In this document: positions 46,501 through 55,340 of the stretch, piece after piece
Position numbering within the stretch: the first letter of the stretch is position 1
Layout: every line of letters starts with the position of its first letter
Origin: Paramoeba atlantica
Taxonomy: Eukaryota; Discosea
DNA length: 64,000 nucleotides
Assembly (NCBI GenBank): GCA_977017575.1
Contig: CDRNVI010000002.1
Coordinates: 62,001 to 126,000 of the forward strand
Direction: 5' to 3'
Position numbers and translations under genes: made by a program
Notes under the pieces: model-generated
The model's database searches: none
What the model was told of the DNA's origin: nothing
Seen by the model: only the letters and a program-made list of their open reading frames with translations

Positions 46501-46777
46501 AATTACTTGCCTCGCACAAAATTAGTTCAAATATGTCGGCGGCCGCTTTTTGGTTAAGCCCGTCTAATAAATTAAATGCAGAAAGGCATTTAAAGCAGTC
46601 TCTCGGACACTTCTGCTCTTTGCACCGAAGAAAGTTATTCGCAATACGTGCTGCAGTCACCACATCGTGCACTACCAGTGGCAGAACAAATAACGCACGA
46701 GAAATATAATGACTATCGGATTTGATTTGAACAGCGCGACGTAGAATGAGCTCCAAGACGTGGGGCAAGGTCCGCAT
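43589..46777 (-). CDS. Large helical-repeat protein, probably organellar RNA-binding
   Basis: A 1,062-residue protein of paired helices about 35-40 residues long throughout, without catalytic motifs or membrane segments. The repeat style (leucine-rich helix pairs such as LRVIDRTLDTMATCEIVHEH; LRELGIDLQDTQWLS) resembles the OPR/heptatricopeptide/FASTK-like proteins that are expanded in algae and alveolates and bind mitochondrial or plastid RNA. No RAP domain is evident at the C-terminus. The N-terminus (MRTLPHVLELILRRAVQ) could be a targeting helix. A low-complexity stretch at about residues 365-385 (RERKRAGSRRDSNPN) interrupts the repeats and is antisense to a tRNA T-arm-like sequence. Confidence 0.6.
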   Translation of the reverse strand: MRTLPHVLELILRRAVQIKSDSHYISRALFVLPLVVHDVVTAARIANNFLRCKEQKCPRDCFKCLSAFNLLDGLNQKAAADIFELILCEASNLTKEECIEALRYMSLSNDSSCEIFRSQKNIALLLGLLKKKRHELSPRLLNNLLLNIVRTDFRHSSAIMPFLEMIPLRLSEFKPPEATSIFGSMNKLQPYVTAPKAGLALWDYMVEQGFLEKLDRQQILWTLIALTCIAPEAQKVDKLLEKVVKHISGYNSEAHFTIIRSCTQLKNVSPKYVTTILGFVEQRKEWRRLDAIRVLHYFNKLPKTELRDSATHYLLDNVILANLNELPYDYASSLLDSMYHLKVSYPMRPAKLLYETIIAAGQGRERKRAGSRRDSNPNWCMSVKQGAHLVLGLARIHMMHPKDISPLPHLKLAEDLCTYPLDAADVCSLFLALYSSRAHCRDLPPVTECLCDALIPVVNDFSLIAASKILIALHSTGCYEHNKQATSMLWKRARAILQRNIQNAPRAEELQRISRAKAVTNHSTDTELHQLILTSVSIALDRGEFTLGSLGVTMAGLASSSGPPSDLALRIMQKIPKLPFPNGIRPEDIHSHLYSLAMLCQPVPMDLVRYVLSLSKDFEICEFRDIMYIWRALARMDCPKDMIPEALITRTYEISSGTSEYVDMGNLLYYLRKLFIDYEPLTHKLITDRDARGCTWVDRAGPRDLATVLERLETSAPCVTGNFLDALAYRIATVRSTASGSHKAQIAYSLCVICIQGGRAALPKIVHDILDDIHQQATEMTIHDVIFVLRATFMSNHKYGSDFLESFYDRIRSFFDTSDIALLEINSAIHALVRLGFKDPLKLEELWEAHKDRFPSKKGANEVRVARVIDRTLDTMATCEIVHEHHIKFLVPKLQELRLPSLHPVICRIYASMAIIQQQSSIFSSETLDYVRSLSMDAIRKNSVSSFLANFTLATALREKTESDDEAVATILINLPRSIRNANMKSREHICKALNSLRELGIDLQDTQWLSESGRVRRLVDLGWITQDHVVSLSQTAEKLPEWNTRTVETSAPSQRMLQSCG

Positions 46778-47293
46778 AGATTAAATTAATACTCTGTTTC
46801 AAATATTCATATCACACTATATTACTTAGGTACACTGTATCAACCTCAGTGTGTCTCAATGTACAGACGTATTACAGGTATACGAACCTCAGTGTATCAC
46901 AGACGGAGCATGAGCATTCATGATTTAGAATGTACAAGCTATTCCATATTAAACTATTCTTATAAAAACCAGCGACTACATTGCAACATGAATGCTAGGC
47001 TATGGTGACTCGTTCTATACACTCTCCTCGGATATTCCTTAACATGGACTCCGGGTTCCTCCTTGCCCTCTCACATGGTCAATCCTTGATCTACCAACGA
47101 AAAGTCAAACCTTGGTGACCATCTGCAAAAATCGCCCTCACCAAGCGGCAAAGAAAGAACCGCACTTCCTCGACGAGCCGCCGATAAGCCGTTATCTTTG
47201 ATTAAAGATTTTATGGTGGATGCCAACTTTGTTAATATTGTTGATGCCAACATTTTCCAAAGTGAACCCCCACCACTCAACCCCCCCCCCCCT
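46778..47293. other. Intergenic spacer with short direct repeats
   Basis: AACCTCAGTGT occurs at 46843 and 46885; GATGCCAAC occurs twice near 47219 and 47243; ATCTTTGATTAAAGAT (near 47194-47209) is a 16-bp palindrome. It ends in a run of 12 C at 47281-47292. No gene supported. Confidence 0.4.
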
Positions 47294-47960
47294 TTACGGC
47301 GCGCTCCACTCCATGCTCCGTATCATCGGTTCCCGGTTCGTCCGCGCCATGTCATACGGCCACGCCTGCGGGTGGAACAGCTCCGCGCGGGGCTGGGGCT
47401 GCTGGGTCTGCATCCACGACCCGTCCTCCTCATACGGCGTGTCCTTCGCGCCGCCCGGGACGTGCTGCACGGGCCAGTGCGGGTTGTGGCGGTACGCGGG
47501 GGCGAGCTCGGTGGTGGGGCTCAGCTCGGGGTCCAGGTGGTGCCGGGTGTAGGACTGCCAGGAGTCTTCCCCGGGGACGAGGGCCGCGGCCCGGGGGAAG
47601 GCTTTGTCGGGGCCGTAGCGAAACTCAAAGGGGAACTTGTCCGCGGTGGGGGGGAGGGGGGAGAGGGCGGCGGGGGTGAGGCCGTGGTGACGGACGGCCG
47701 CGCGGGTGTTGCGGAGGTAGGCCTGGGTGACGGTGGGGGGGAGCAGCCAGGGGTGGGTGGAGGGGCGCTTGTGGAGGGATGAGGGGGGGACGGTGAGGGA
47801 GGGGGTGAGGTGGGCGAGGGGGGGTGGGGGGAGGGGAGTTACCGCAGCGGGAGGGGATTCGTTGGGAAGAGATGAGGAGGGATCCGTGTTGGGGGGGCTA
47901 CGCTGTGGTGTGGTGGTTAAAGAGGAAGGGGTTGTGGGTATGGGGTTGTGGTGTTTTTCC
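47280..47960. other. GC island with C-to-G skew switch (D)
   Basis: Plus-strand 47281-47340 has 30 C and 11 G; 47641-47700 has 11 C and 39 G. The switch is near 47460. It covers the 3' third of the LysM gene. A second, milder GC-rich zone lies at about 48880-49500 in the same gene. Confidence 0.6.
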
Positions 47961-49510
47961 CAAATCTGGGGATTGGCCTCACGCAGGGCGTCCTCGGTGC
48001 ATCCGAGTCGAGAGGCAATGGAGGTCCATGTGTCGCTGGGGTATACCTTTTCGTAGGGTTCAGTAAGAGTTGGGGCGGGAGATGCGTTTTCTGTCTCGGA
48101 GGCACGTGCTTTTTCACGGGAGAGGGAGCCGACGTAGGTAGGTCCCGGGGCCTTCCAGTCCAACGCAAATGAAAACACGCGATGGTATGTTGCGTCAGGT
48201 GGTGTTACGGGGTCGTGCAGGACCGGAAATTTTTCGAAATCAAGAACAAGATTCCTTTTCAAGGTGGTGTGATATTCCACTGTGCACTCTCGATGAATCC
48301 ACAGCCGAGTGTCTTTTACGCGTCTCTCAAGCTGCGTGTCATTAAAAGGCATGGGTAGTGTAATCGTGCGAAAAAATCTGCGCCACTCATAGACGCGGGT
48401 ACTCATTTCCTTCTCATAGTGAGAACCGTAGCAAGTCTGTGAACTCCAAAAAGCCTCAGGTCGATAGTATGGTTCCATTTCTTTCACCTCTGGGTATTGC
48501 CCGCTAGAAACCCTCGCAAGACAATGCTGACATTGTTGCTCCAGATTCTCCAAGTAGGTAAGATAGAAACTTCGTATTTCCCGAGGGCAGTAACCCCCGT
48601 CTTCTGTTTCAAGTTCCTGGAGAAGCTCTCTCCAACGTGGATCTTCAGAACGTAATTCGCTGCTTCCCTGGGTTTCACTTATCTGGGCTTGAAGACTCTC
48701 AATCTTCTCCTCCAGAGTCGTTTTTGCAATAGCCGCGATAAAGGTTTTAAAATCTTCCGCACAGAGCTTCGCTTGATGATCCCAGTTGGCACAAACCAGT
48801 ACCATATAGAGAACTTCCGCATCCTCACGCCACGTAAATCGACGCAGGCGGTGTTTGGTGCGCTCATACTCCCGAAGGTCTCGTACGTCATAGTAGTACG
48901 GAAAGAGTGGATCCACGGGTCGGGCCCCGGCACCCGGGAGCAGTGGTTCAAGACGCCCCGCATCCCGCTGCACACTCAGCGGGGAGCAGTGCTCCCTTCG
49001 GTGAATCTCCTTTGCCAGAATCCGGTCCATCATGGTGCACGGCGAGGGAGTAAGCTTTTCCCTGGCCCGTTGCGCGTGTTTAGGGTTCCTCGCGCAGTCG
49101 AGCTGAGCCAGAAACAGGTCACGATGGGGGAGGCTTGCGGGTCCGTAGGCCGCGGGCTTCTCATAAAGCTCTTGAAGCTGTGCTCTGGCACGTCGGTCAA
49201 ATTCGGGAAAGAGCCGGAAACGATACGCCCCCTCGGGGGCCTCCGCGGCGTGTGGGGTGACGGTGGCACGTGAGAGGGATTTGGAGAGACTGAACCACGC
49301 GTCGATCCAGTGGCGCTCCGGCACGTCAGGCATCGTACCGGAGGGGCCACGAATGCTGGAGGGGAAGGAGTTCTCCACTTGGTCGTAGAAAATTTTCGTC
49401 TTTTGCGCGTTCAGTGGTTGTGGTGCCCCGTCGGGGGGTGGACCCTCCGTGGATACGGGGTGTTGTAGGTGTACGTGTTCAAGAAAGTAGATGGGAAGGG
49501 TCCGGTACAT
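47294..49510 (-). CDS. LysM-domain protein, likely mitochondrial
   Basis: A 738-residue protein. A LysM-like module lies at about 485-520 (KVYPSDTWTSIASRLGCTED then ALREANPQI). The N-terminal 480 residues are helical, rich in Arg, Glu, Tyr and Trp, and not recognised. After the LysM comes a Pro/Ser/Thr-rich low-complexity linker (about 520-600) encoded in the G-skewed DNA, then a conserved-looking end (HLDPELSPTTEL, YEEDGSWMQTQQ). LysM modules in protists occur in several intracellular and mitochondrial proteins, not only in wall-binding ones, and there is no signal peptide here. A respiratory-complex or mitoribosome accessory role is a guess. Confidence 0.55.
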   Translation of the reverse strand: MYRTLPIYFLEHVHLQHPVSTEGPPPDGAPQPLNAQKTKIFYDQVENSFPSSIRGPSGTMPDVPERHWIDAWFSLSKSLSRATVTPHAAEAPEGAYRFRLFPEFDRRARAQLQELYEKPAAYGPASLPHRDLFLAQLDCARNPKHAQRAREKLTPSPCTMMDRILAKEIHRREHCSPLSVQRDAGRLEPLLPGAGARPVDPLFPYYYDVRDLREYERTKHRLRRFTWREDAEVLYMVLVCANWDHQAKLCAEDFKTFIAAIAKTTLEEKIESLQAQISETQGSSELRSEDPRWRELLQELETEDGGYCPREIRSFYLTYLENLEQQCQHCLARVSSGQYPEVKEMEPYYRPEAFWSSQTCYGSHYEKEMSTRVYEWRRFFRTITLPMPFNDTQLERRVKDTRLWIHRECTVEYHTTLKRNLVLDFEKFPVLHDPVTPPDATYHRVFSFALDWKAPGPTYVGSLSREKARASETENASPAPTLTEPYEKVYPSDTWTSIASRLGCTEDALREANPQIWEKHHNPIPTTPSSLTTTPQRSPPNTDPSSSLPNESPPAAVTPLPPPPLAHLTPSLTVPPSSLHKRPSTHPWLLPPTVTQAYLRNTRAAVRHHGLTPAALSPLPPTADKFPFEFRYGPDKAFPRAAALVPGEDSWQSYTRHHLDPELSPTTELAPAYRHNPHWPVQHVPGGAKDTPYEEDGSWMQTQQPQPRAELFHPQAWPYDMARTNREPMIRSMEWSAP

Positions 49511-49770
49511 GGGGAATGGTGGTAGATGGGGGGTGAAAGAAAGTCTGACGCTGAAGAAATACTAACTAAAGAATACCCTTTTTAACGTATTTTCTGCTAC
49601 GTTTAGATTAAACGTGGGATACAAAAGCACACAAGAACGCTGTACATTACTACCCGTTGTAAACATTTTCTTCGGGTGAACAAGTATACCATTTTTAATC
49701 GAATTGGAGTTTATATTTCACTCATGGGAATACAGGACATGGGTAATGAACGATAAAGCATTTCGACTGA

Positions 49771-52700
49771 TTACCGTCGATCGGGTGAAGTTTGGTGTGA
49801 TCTAGGACGAATTTCCAAAACAGGAGGGCGGTACGGCTCTCCATCTGTTCGCATTAAAAAGGAAGCCCCATACGGCCGAGGAGTCTCTCCTCGAACCCCT
49901 CGGCGGTGAAGAGATATATCAGGCGATCCCGGACTACTGCTATCAGTGTCTCGACGAAAAGAATACGTGCTCGCATCCCGTTCTGCGTATCCTTGGTGAC
50001 GTGGAAAGAAGCTTGAACGACCATCGTAGGCTCTTGGAGCTGGAGGATCGTCCATTGCTCTCGTGGAATGTACGGTTGAACTCGAGAGCGATCGTGTGCG
50101 CATTGGGGCGGATCCGTAGTGGTAATCTTTTTGTTGGAAATTCGAATAAGTTGTCGTGTGCTGGGATGTGGTAGAGGGAGAAATGCTTCCAGGCGGTGGT
50201 GCCTGAGGTGCCACACTCATACCATTCGTTGGATCTTTCGGTGGTGGTGGTGCACTCGATAGTAGAGACGGCTGTACTCCTTGAGTAAGCAAAGGCCACA
50301 ACATGTAATCTCGAGCAGTGCAAAAAATATCCAAAACTCCCTCGGCACAGCAGAGGACAAGCGTTTGTAGAACGATGTAGTGCTCTGCTCCTTCGCTCAC
50401 GCGTGCACCCAGCACACTGAGAGAGACTGCGTGACTTAACAGTGTTGCTGCTCTCCAACGGTTGAGCGCCTTGTACCGAAGGGGACAGAAAACGACAAGC
50501 CACACGGCCATAGCTATGGTGAGAATTACCGCAAGGCCTACCTGCGTGTGGAAACCCCTCAGGTGGTTCGTTGGGGCCGCGCTCAATAACGCCATAATGT
50601 GATAGAATGCGAAAACAATCAGCTTTCGCCGGGAATTCTCGAGATTGAACTCTGCAAAGAAAACTCCATGAGTCCGGGTTAAGTGAAGTGGAAGCCAAAT
50701 CCCAGAAGGACTAAACCATGCTTCGACGTAGGAACGTACCCACTGAGCTCCGGATTGTCGTATGAACCAGTAAGAGCCGTATGCCGGAAGACCGAGAGAG
50801 AGGGAAAGAAGAACAGCAATAAGAAGGATTACATAACCAGCCGAGGCAGTGTAAAAAGCCCGATAAGTAGCGTACGTGCAGCTTACATAGAGAAGCATAC
50901 AGAGTGTGGTTCCCGCATGCCGTAGCGTCAACTCAAAGCCAGTGCTATCAATATTTAACGCAAAGCGCTTGATCAAAACCCGCACAACAACAATAAGAAC
51001 ACATATCACTGCAAAGAGCAAAGCATTCCACAGCACGATTTGAATTTCAGGAGAAACCCGGCTTCCCAGATCTATTGCGCCGTGCAATGGACTCAGGACA
51101 CCCATTGCGGGACGTGTCAAGGCACGTGTTGACGAAGAAGCATAGGACAGTTGAGTGGACATTAGAATGTTAACAACCATGGGATTCGAATTCAGACAGG
51201 CAAAGCATGCAAGAAAAGTGGCGAAGTCGCGTAAACGATAAAAATCGCCTTTTGCTTTGTGATATAAAAGGGTGTGCTCGACGAGCTTTGATCGCGGAGC
51301 AAACCCTGACTCCGTCAATTTCCAAGAAAAAATAGGATCAAAGAAGAAATTTCGTTTGGCTAGTGGGGCTAATCCGGTATCAAATCCAAGACTTAGACTC
51401 ATTGATGTATTCGAGACGAAAGTAACACGGGATGTTTTTTTCATACCATGACTTTGAAGTTCTGGTGGTAAAACCGAGTGCAGTACGATCTCTGGATGGC
51501 GTTCTAGCTTGTTTCTGGCCCATACGTCTCGCTCAATAGCAAACACAAATGTAGGACGCGGTTGGGCGTGGGGATCTAAGAGGGTGAGAAGGCTAACTTC
51601 ATTCGGTCCTGTGAGTGTGACGATCCCCCAACCAGAGTTTTTATCATCAGAATGGCTTGCAATTGCGCGGATCGGTTGTATAGCGAAAATACGATTTTGA
51701 AGACGATCCGCAACAAGGAGGGCATTATCGTAGTACGAAAGAGAAGTGATCTCCTGGAATGTGTAGGTGAGAGGAAATCCGAGTTCACGATAGGTTTTGC
51801 CCCCTGAATCACAATCTTCTTCCTCATAACAGCGTCCAGCGAAAAGAATAGGCTCCAAACCTGCAGTTTTTACAAGACTAACACTATAAATGCACTTAGC
51901 AGTTGATATGTAAAATGAATCATCTACCTCGACATAAGTACAAGAAGTTAGCGGAAGCTCTTCGCTTTCGCTCACTGTTGAGCATAACCATGGTGGAGCT
52001 TGACCAGGTACGTAGTGTGGGTATATTTTCCCGTCAAAATGATAGCGCACCCATCCTGTACGTTCAACAAAGAATGTACGGTTTCCCTTCGCAACTGTAC
52101 ACAAAGGAGCGTGCAATTCCATATCATCTTCCACGCCTGAATCCTCGGAAGCTATCCAATGTGTCACGTGCTTAGAGCGGTCACTTGCACAGGATAAACT
52201 GCCGTAAACAGCTCCTAACTGGTCCTTGGAAGTATCATACTGAAACAAAGCAAAAGGCATGCCGATCCAGAGATGTCTTGAGTCGGCATCCATATGAAGC
52301 ATAGATAGGGGACATAACATGACGTGTTTCAAATCTTTACCGAAGCGTCCCCCAAGCTGGTGCACGACTTCGGCATTTTCTAACTCCAATGAATAAATTC
52401 GAACAATATTCGCGTGGGTTTCAGAGAAATAGAGAGTATCGCTTCCTGAGGCAGATGATATGGTAGAAAGCCCCATAGACATTGGCCCCTTTCGTATACT
52501 TCTTAAATCAGTTGTTTGATAAACGTACTCACCCGCTACATCCAAAGTAAGTAATGAAACTCGGTAGACTTGCTTTGCGTCGCTCAATATCACCAAATCA
52601 ACGACATCTGATCCTGTGGGAAGAAGCGAAAGACTTCGTGGTCTTAGTACTGGAGCCGCTAAAGGATGTACGCCGTGCTTCGACTCAGCATCAAGTTCAA

Positions 52701-53370
52701 TGGTGTGATCGGTGGTTCCCGCAATAGGAACGACGAAGGATCGGTCACACGGAAAGGGACACTCCTCAGCGCGAATTAAGCGGGCACACAACGCCGTACC
52801 TTCCTCACGATTACAGTTGCGACCCAAGTTATGCTCGAGACACCTTCCTATCATCACATAGCCTTGCCCGCAAAACGTGTTTGTGTAGTACGCATCTCTG
52901 TGATCGGCGTAAATGTCTTGTGAACTCCCTTCGTAACATAAAACCTTGAATCGTGACACGCCCAATTTGGATTCGCCACTATCTACACCGAAAAGGAACG
53001 CTTTTTCCGGACATTTCGCCATGCTGCCATAATAAGCAGATTCCCCCTCAACGGTGGTAGCAATCGCTCCAACGTTAGCGCAAAACAATCCGCGCACATG
53101 CTCATCATCCTTTAATCCGTAAGTTTTACATTGGGCACCGAGGCAAGAACCAACCGCTGCCTGATACTTTTCACAAAGTTCAAACTTCGCGTTGTACGTA
53201 TTCATTATTGTACCTGCCACACCACCCTCTTTCCAGCATGACATATTGGTGAGTCCTGGGTAGGGACATGAAGCCTGTAGAGATATTAAACGAAACGAGG
53301 GGAAAGGTGGAACCCCTACCAAAAGCAACCTAAAAAAAGCACCAAAGATAACGAGAGGAAGCAGTACCAT
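49771..53370 (-). CDS. Cys-rich/propeller membrane protein with about seven membrane helices
   Basis: A 1,199-residue protein. Residues 1-33 form a signal peptide (MVLLPLVIFGAFFRLLLVGV). Residues ~34-215 hold about 20 cysteines. Residues ~215-640 look like a beta-propeller with NHL-type blades (LYFSETHANIVRIYSLELEN; LLVADRLQNRIFAIQPIRAI). Residues ~775-1035 contain about seven hydrophobic helices, and the last ~165 residues are a Pro/Ser/Arg-rich cytosolic tail. The extracellular part could bind a ligand or another surface, with the tail signalling or binding scaffold. Similar layouts occur among alveolate surface proteins, which is a hint, not proof. The helix bundle is not recognised as a GPCR family. 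Confidence 0.6.
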   Translation of the reverse strand: MVLLPLVIFGAFFRLLLVGVPPFPSFRLISLQASCPYPGLTNMSCWKEGGVAGTIMNTYNAKFELCEKYQAAVGSCLGAQCKTYGLKDDEHVRGLFCANVGAIATTVEGESAYYGSMAKCPEKAFLFGVDSGESKLGVSRFKVLCYEGSSQDIYADHRDAYYTNTFCGQGYVMIGRCLEHNLGRNCNREEGTALCARLIRAEECPFPCDRSFVVPIAGTTDHTIELDAESKHGVHPLAAPVLRPRSLSLLPTGSDVVDLVILSDAKQVYRVSLLTLDVAGEYVYQTTDLRSIRKGPMSMGLSTISSASGSDTLYFSETHANIVRIYSLELENAEVVHQLGGRFGKDLKHVMLCPLSMLHMDADSRHLWIGMPFALFQYDTSKDQLGAVYGSLSCASDRSKHVTHWIASEDSGVEDDMELHAPLCTVAKGNRTFFVERTGWVRYHFDGKIYPHYVPGQAPPWLCSTVSESEELPLTSCTYVEVDDSFYISTAKCIYSVSLVKTAGLEPILFAGRCYEEEDCDSGGKTYRELGFPLTYTFQEITSLSYYDNALLVADRLQNRIFAIQPIRAIASHSDDKNSGWGIVTLTGPNEVSLLTLLDPHAQPRPTFVFAIERDVWARNKLERHPEIVLHSVLPPELQSHGMKKTSRVTFVSNTSMSLSLGFDTGLAPLAKRNFFFDPIFSWKLTESGFAPRSKLVEHTLLYHKAKGDFYRLRDFATFLACFACLNSNPMVVNILMSTQLSYASSSTRALTRPAMGVLSPLHGAIDLGSRVSPEIQIVLWNALLFAVICVLIVVVRVLIKRFALNIDSTGFELTLRHAGTTLCMLLYVSCTYATYRAFYTASAGYVILLIAVLLSLSLGLPAYGSYWFIRQSGAQWVRSYVEAWFSPSGIWLPLHLTRTHGVFFAEFNLENSRRKLIVFAFYHIMALLSAAPTNHLRGFHTQVGLAVILTIAMAVWLVVFCPLRYKALNRWRAATLLSHAVSLSVLGARVSEGAEHYIVLQTLVLCCAEGVLDIFCTARDYMLWPLLTQGVQPSLLSSAPPPPKDPTNGMSVAPQAPPPGSISPSTTSQHTTTYSNFQQKDYHYGSAPMRTRSLSSSTVHSTRAMDDPPAPRAYDGRSSFFPRHQGYAERDASTYSFRRDTDSSSPGSPDISLHRRGVRGETPRPYGASFLMRTDGEPYRPPVLEIRPRSHQTSPDRR

Positions 53371-53765
53371 TCGTGCACTTCAGTTCAAGATGAGGTGATT
53401 TGAGTGGTAGGTCTGGGAAACGAAACCGGCTTGTAGGGTTACGAAGGAGCACGCGTTGCAAGTATTGTTAAGCATGTATCTAGTATTGCGATATTGTTTC
53501 TTATGTTACGTAGCACGTAAAATAAAGGAGTCGTACATACGTGTACAGTGTGTATGTATGTGTCACATGTACAGTATGTATAGTAAAACAAAAATTGTAG
53601 ACACATCTATTACTTAGTGTATTTTTGTGAGCTTATTACGGCGCCGAGCACCACAAGCATCTGACAAGAAAAATCCAAGGAACATCAAATGATTGGGAAC
53701 GACAAGAAAACCGAAAAGGGAAAAGCGTCTTTCATCAGAAAGCATACCTTTGCCTTTTATTCATG
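53371..53765. other. Intergenic spacer with GTAC/TGTATG-rich tract
   Basis: 53535-53585 is a loose repeat of GTACA, GTGTATGTATG and CACATGTAC. No gene supported. Confidence 0.4.
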
Positions 53766-54725
53766 CTACTGGGCAGTTAAGAAGGAAAAGATATACCGAG
53801 TAAAATCAAAAGTCTCGGATCTTAACCAGTAATGCCCCAAATTTCGACCCTTTACTATAGCGACGGACGTATTTCCTAAGCACAAAGAGTAGCGCACTTC
53901 TTCAATTTCGGAGGCAATGCTTACGCGCTTTGGCCTTTCCAGACATTTACAACGCCGCGCCCAAGAGTGAAAATCATCAATCACATTCGGAAAACCGAGA
54001 AATGTAGAACCCTCCCATGGAATGAGACCGTCAGTATCGCCGTGGATTTTCAGTACCGATAGTCCTTGTGAAAATGCATTAAATGACTTATCACAGCGTT
54101 GCATTCCTTCCCTTCCACCGGGACGCAAAGCCACGACCCCCGCAACACTAATTACAGAATGAAATAAGTCAGGGGCAAGACAACCCAAAGCTTCAGCCAT
54201 TATTGCTCCATTGCTAAAGCCAAGAACATGTACTCTAGCCCCTCCGAAATTATGATTGTCCCGAAGATGTGCAATCAGCGTGCGGATAAAAAGCATGTCG
54301 TCAGGATCCGCTTCTTTAATATGACCACTTGATACACCGCTATTCCAGCTTTTTCCCAACCAACTAGAACTAGCCTCTGGCGCCACAAGAACAAAATCAT
54401 TTGAGAAAGCTGCTTCCAGCAGGCCGGTCTCACGTATAAACCGTTCTGGCGTGTCATTCACCCCATGAAGCGCAATGATCACAGGAATTTCTCGTTTTTT
54501 GTACTGTTTTTGGTAGAACATCATAAAATTTCTACCCCCGGTAGATAACTCCAAAGAGAGATTACATAATTTACCTGTTCGATATCTTGTGCAAGATGAA
54601 ACTTTCGAACACATTGCGCGGCCCACAGTCAACCCCAAGAGAGTGCTCCAAATAATAAAAAGCCATGTCACCATGCCAGTAGAGATGAAAATATTTTTTT
54701 TCAAAAAACGATTTTGTGCACCCAT
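53766..54725 (-). CDS. PHB-depolymerase/feruloyl-esterase-like alpha/beta hydrolase
   Basis: A 319-residue secreted or type II membrane hydrolase. It has a hydrophobic segment at about 17-36, an oxyanion strand IIALHGVND (83-91), the nucleophile elbow GFSNGA with Ser171 (169-174), a likely acid Asp232 in HGDTDGLIPW, and a likely base His298 in LGHYW. The layout matches the Esterase_phd (LpqC/PHB depolymerase) group, which cleaves ester bonds of polyesters or feruloylated sugars. Several cysteines fit a secreted protein. The natural substrate is unknown. Bacterial-type homologues are common, so transfer is possible, but composition is like its neighbours. Confidence 0.78.
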   Translation of the reverse strand: MGAQNRFLKKNIFISTGMVTWLFIIWSTLLGLTVGRAMCSKVSSCTRYRTGKLCNLSLELSTGGRNFMMFYQKQYKKREIPVIIALHGVNDTPERFIRETGLLEAAFSNDFVLVAPEASSSWLGKSWNSGVSSGHIKEADPDDMLFIRTLIAHLRDNHNFGGARVHVLGFSNGAIMAEALGCLAPDLFHSVISVAGVVALRPGGREGMQRCDKSFNAFSQGLSVLKIHGDTDGLIPWEGSTFLGFPNVIDDFHSWARRCKCLERPKRVSIASEIEEVRYSLCLGNTSVAIVKGRNLGHYWLRSETFDFTRYIFSFLTAQ

Positions 54726-55340
54726 CCGCTACTAATGGGTAACTTTAAGACTAACTGGTTCCTATGAATTCGGTGATCATTTTCAGTTTGCAGCCGACCT
54801 GCAAAATTATCGAGGATAGAACAGTAGATATGCAGTTGTGTGTCTGTCGCAACACTAAATTTCTTGTCAAGCTCTTTTAGCTTGAGTCTCATTGAGACAT
54901 AATTGTTTCCTTCATATAGACTCATATAGCTACTTTAATATCATACAGCTACTTTAATACACAGCTGCCTACTGTACATTAATACACAGCTGCCTACTAT
55001 ACATCCGTCTTTTTGGGGCAAACAAGGACCAATCTCTCTCGTGCCAACTTGAAGCAATGTGCGAATCGATTCGTCGCATCTTCGTTCTGTGGCTGAACCA
55101 GGAGTCGCCCGAATGTAAAGGTGGCGATTAGGTTACAAATTCCCCCTATGCGAGATTGTCGCATGGGACTCTCCTATAGGGCCAACTGCAGGTCTCCTAC
55201 ATTGAATGAACGAATACGTAGGTGTCTTCCGAAATTGATGGTGCAAAATTGATTAGTGTGGACTCTATTAGATGTTAAAACAAACAACGTGGAGGAATAC
55301 ATACGACTTGATTGTTAGATTCTTTGGACCGACGAAAATA
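54726..55340. other. Gene-free stretch with tandem and dispersed repeats
   Basis: Contains a relic of the 85-bp repeat (about 54807-54842), AGCTACTTTAAT twice (54928, 54947), a TAATACACAGCTGCCTACT pair at 54956 and 54980, and the dispersed repeat described next. No gene supported. Confidence 0.45.
55040..55170. repeat. Dispersed repeat, copy 2
   Basis: 55096-55154 matches 4247-4304 (see copy 1). Next to it, TGCGAATCGATTCGTCGCA (55060-55078) is a hairpin-like motif, and CTATGCGAGATTGTCGCAT (55146) is another; copy 1 has similar TGCGA/TCGCA modules. Confidence 0.5.

Noticed and set aside
47198-47782. 194-codon plus-strand open frame antisense to the LysM gene
   Set aside because: Gly/Val/Arg-rich translation typical of GC-rich antisense DNA; no recognisable features and wrong strand for the region.
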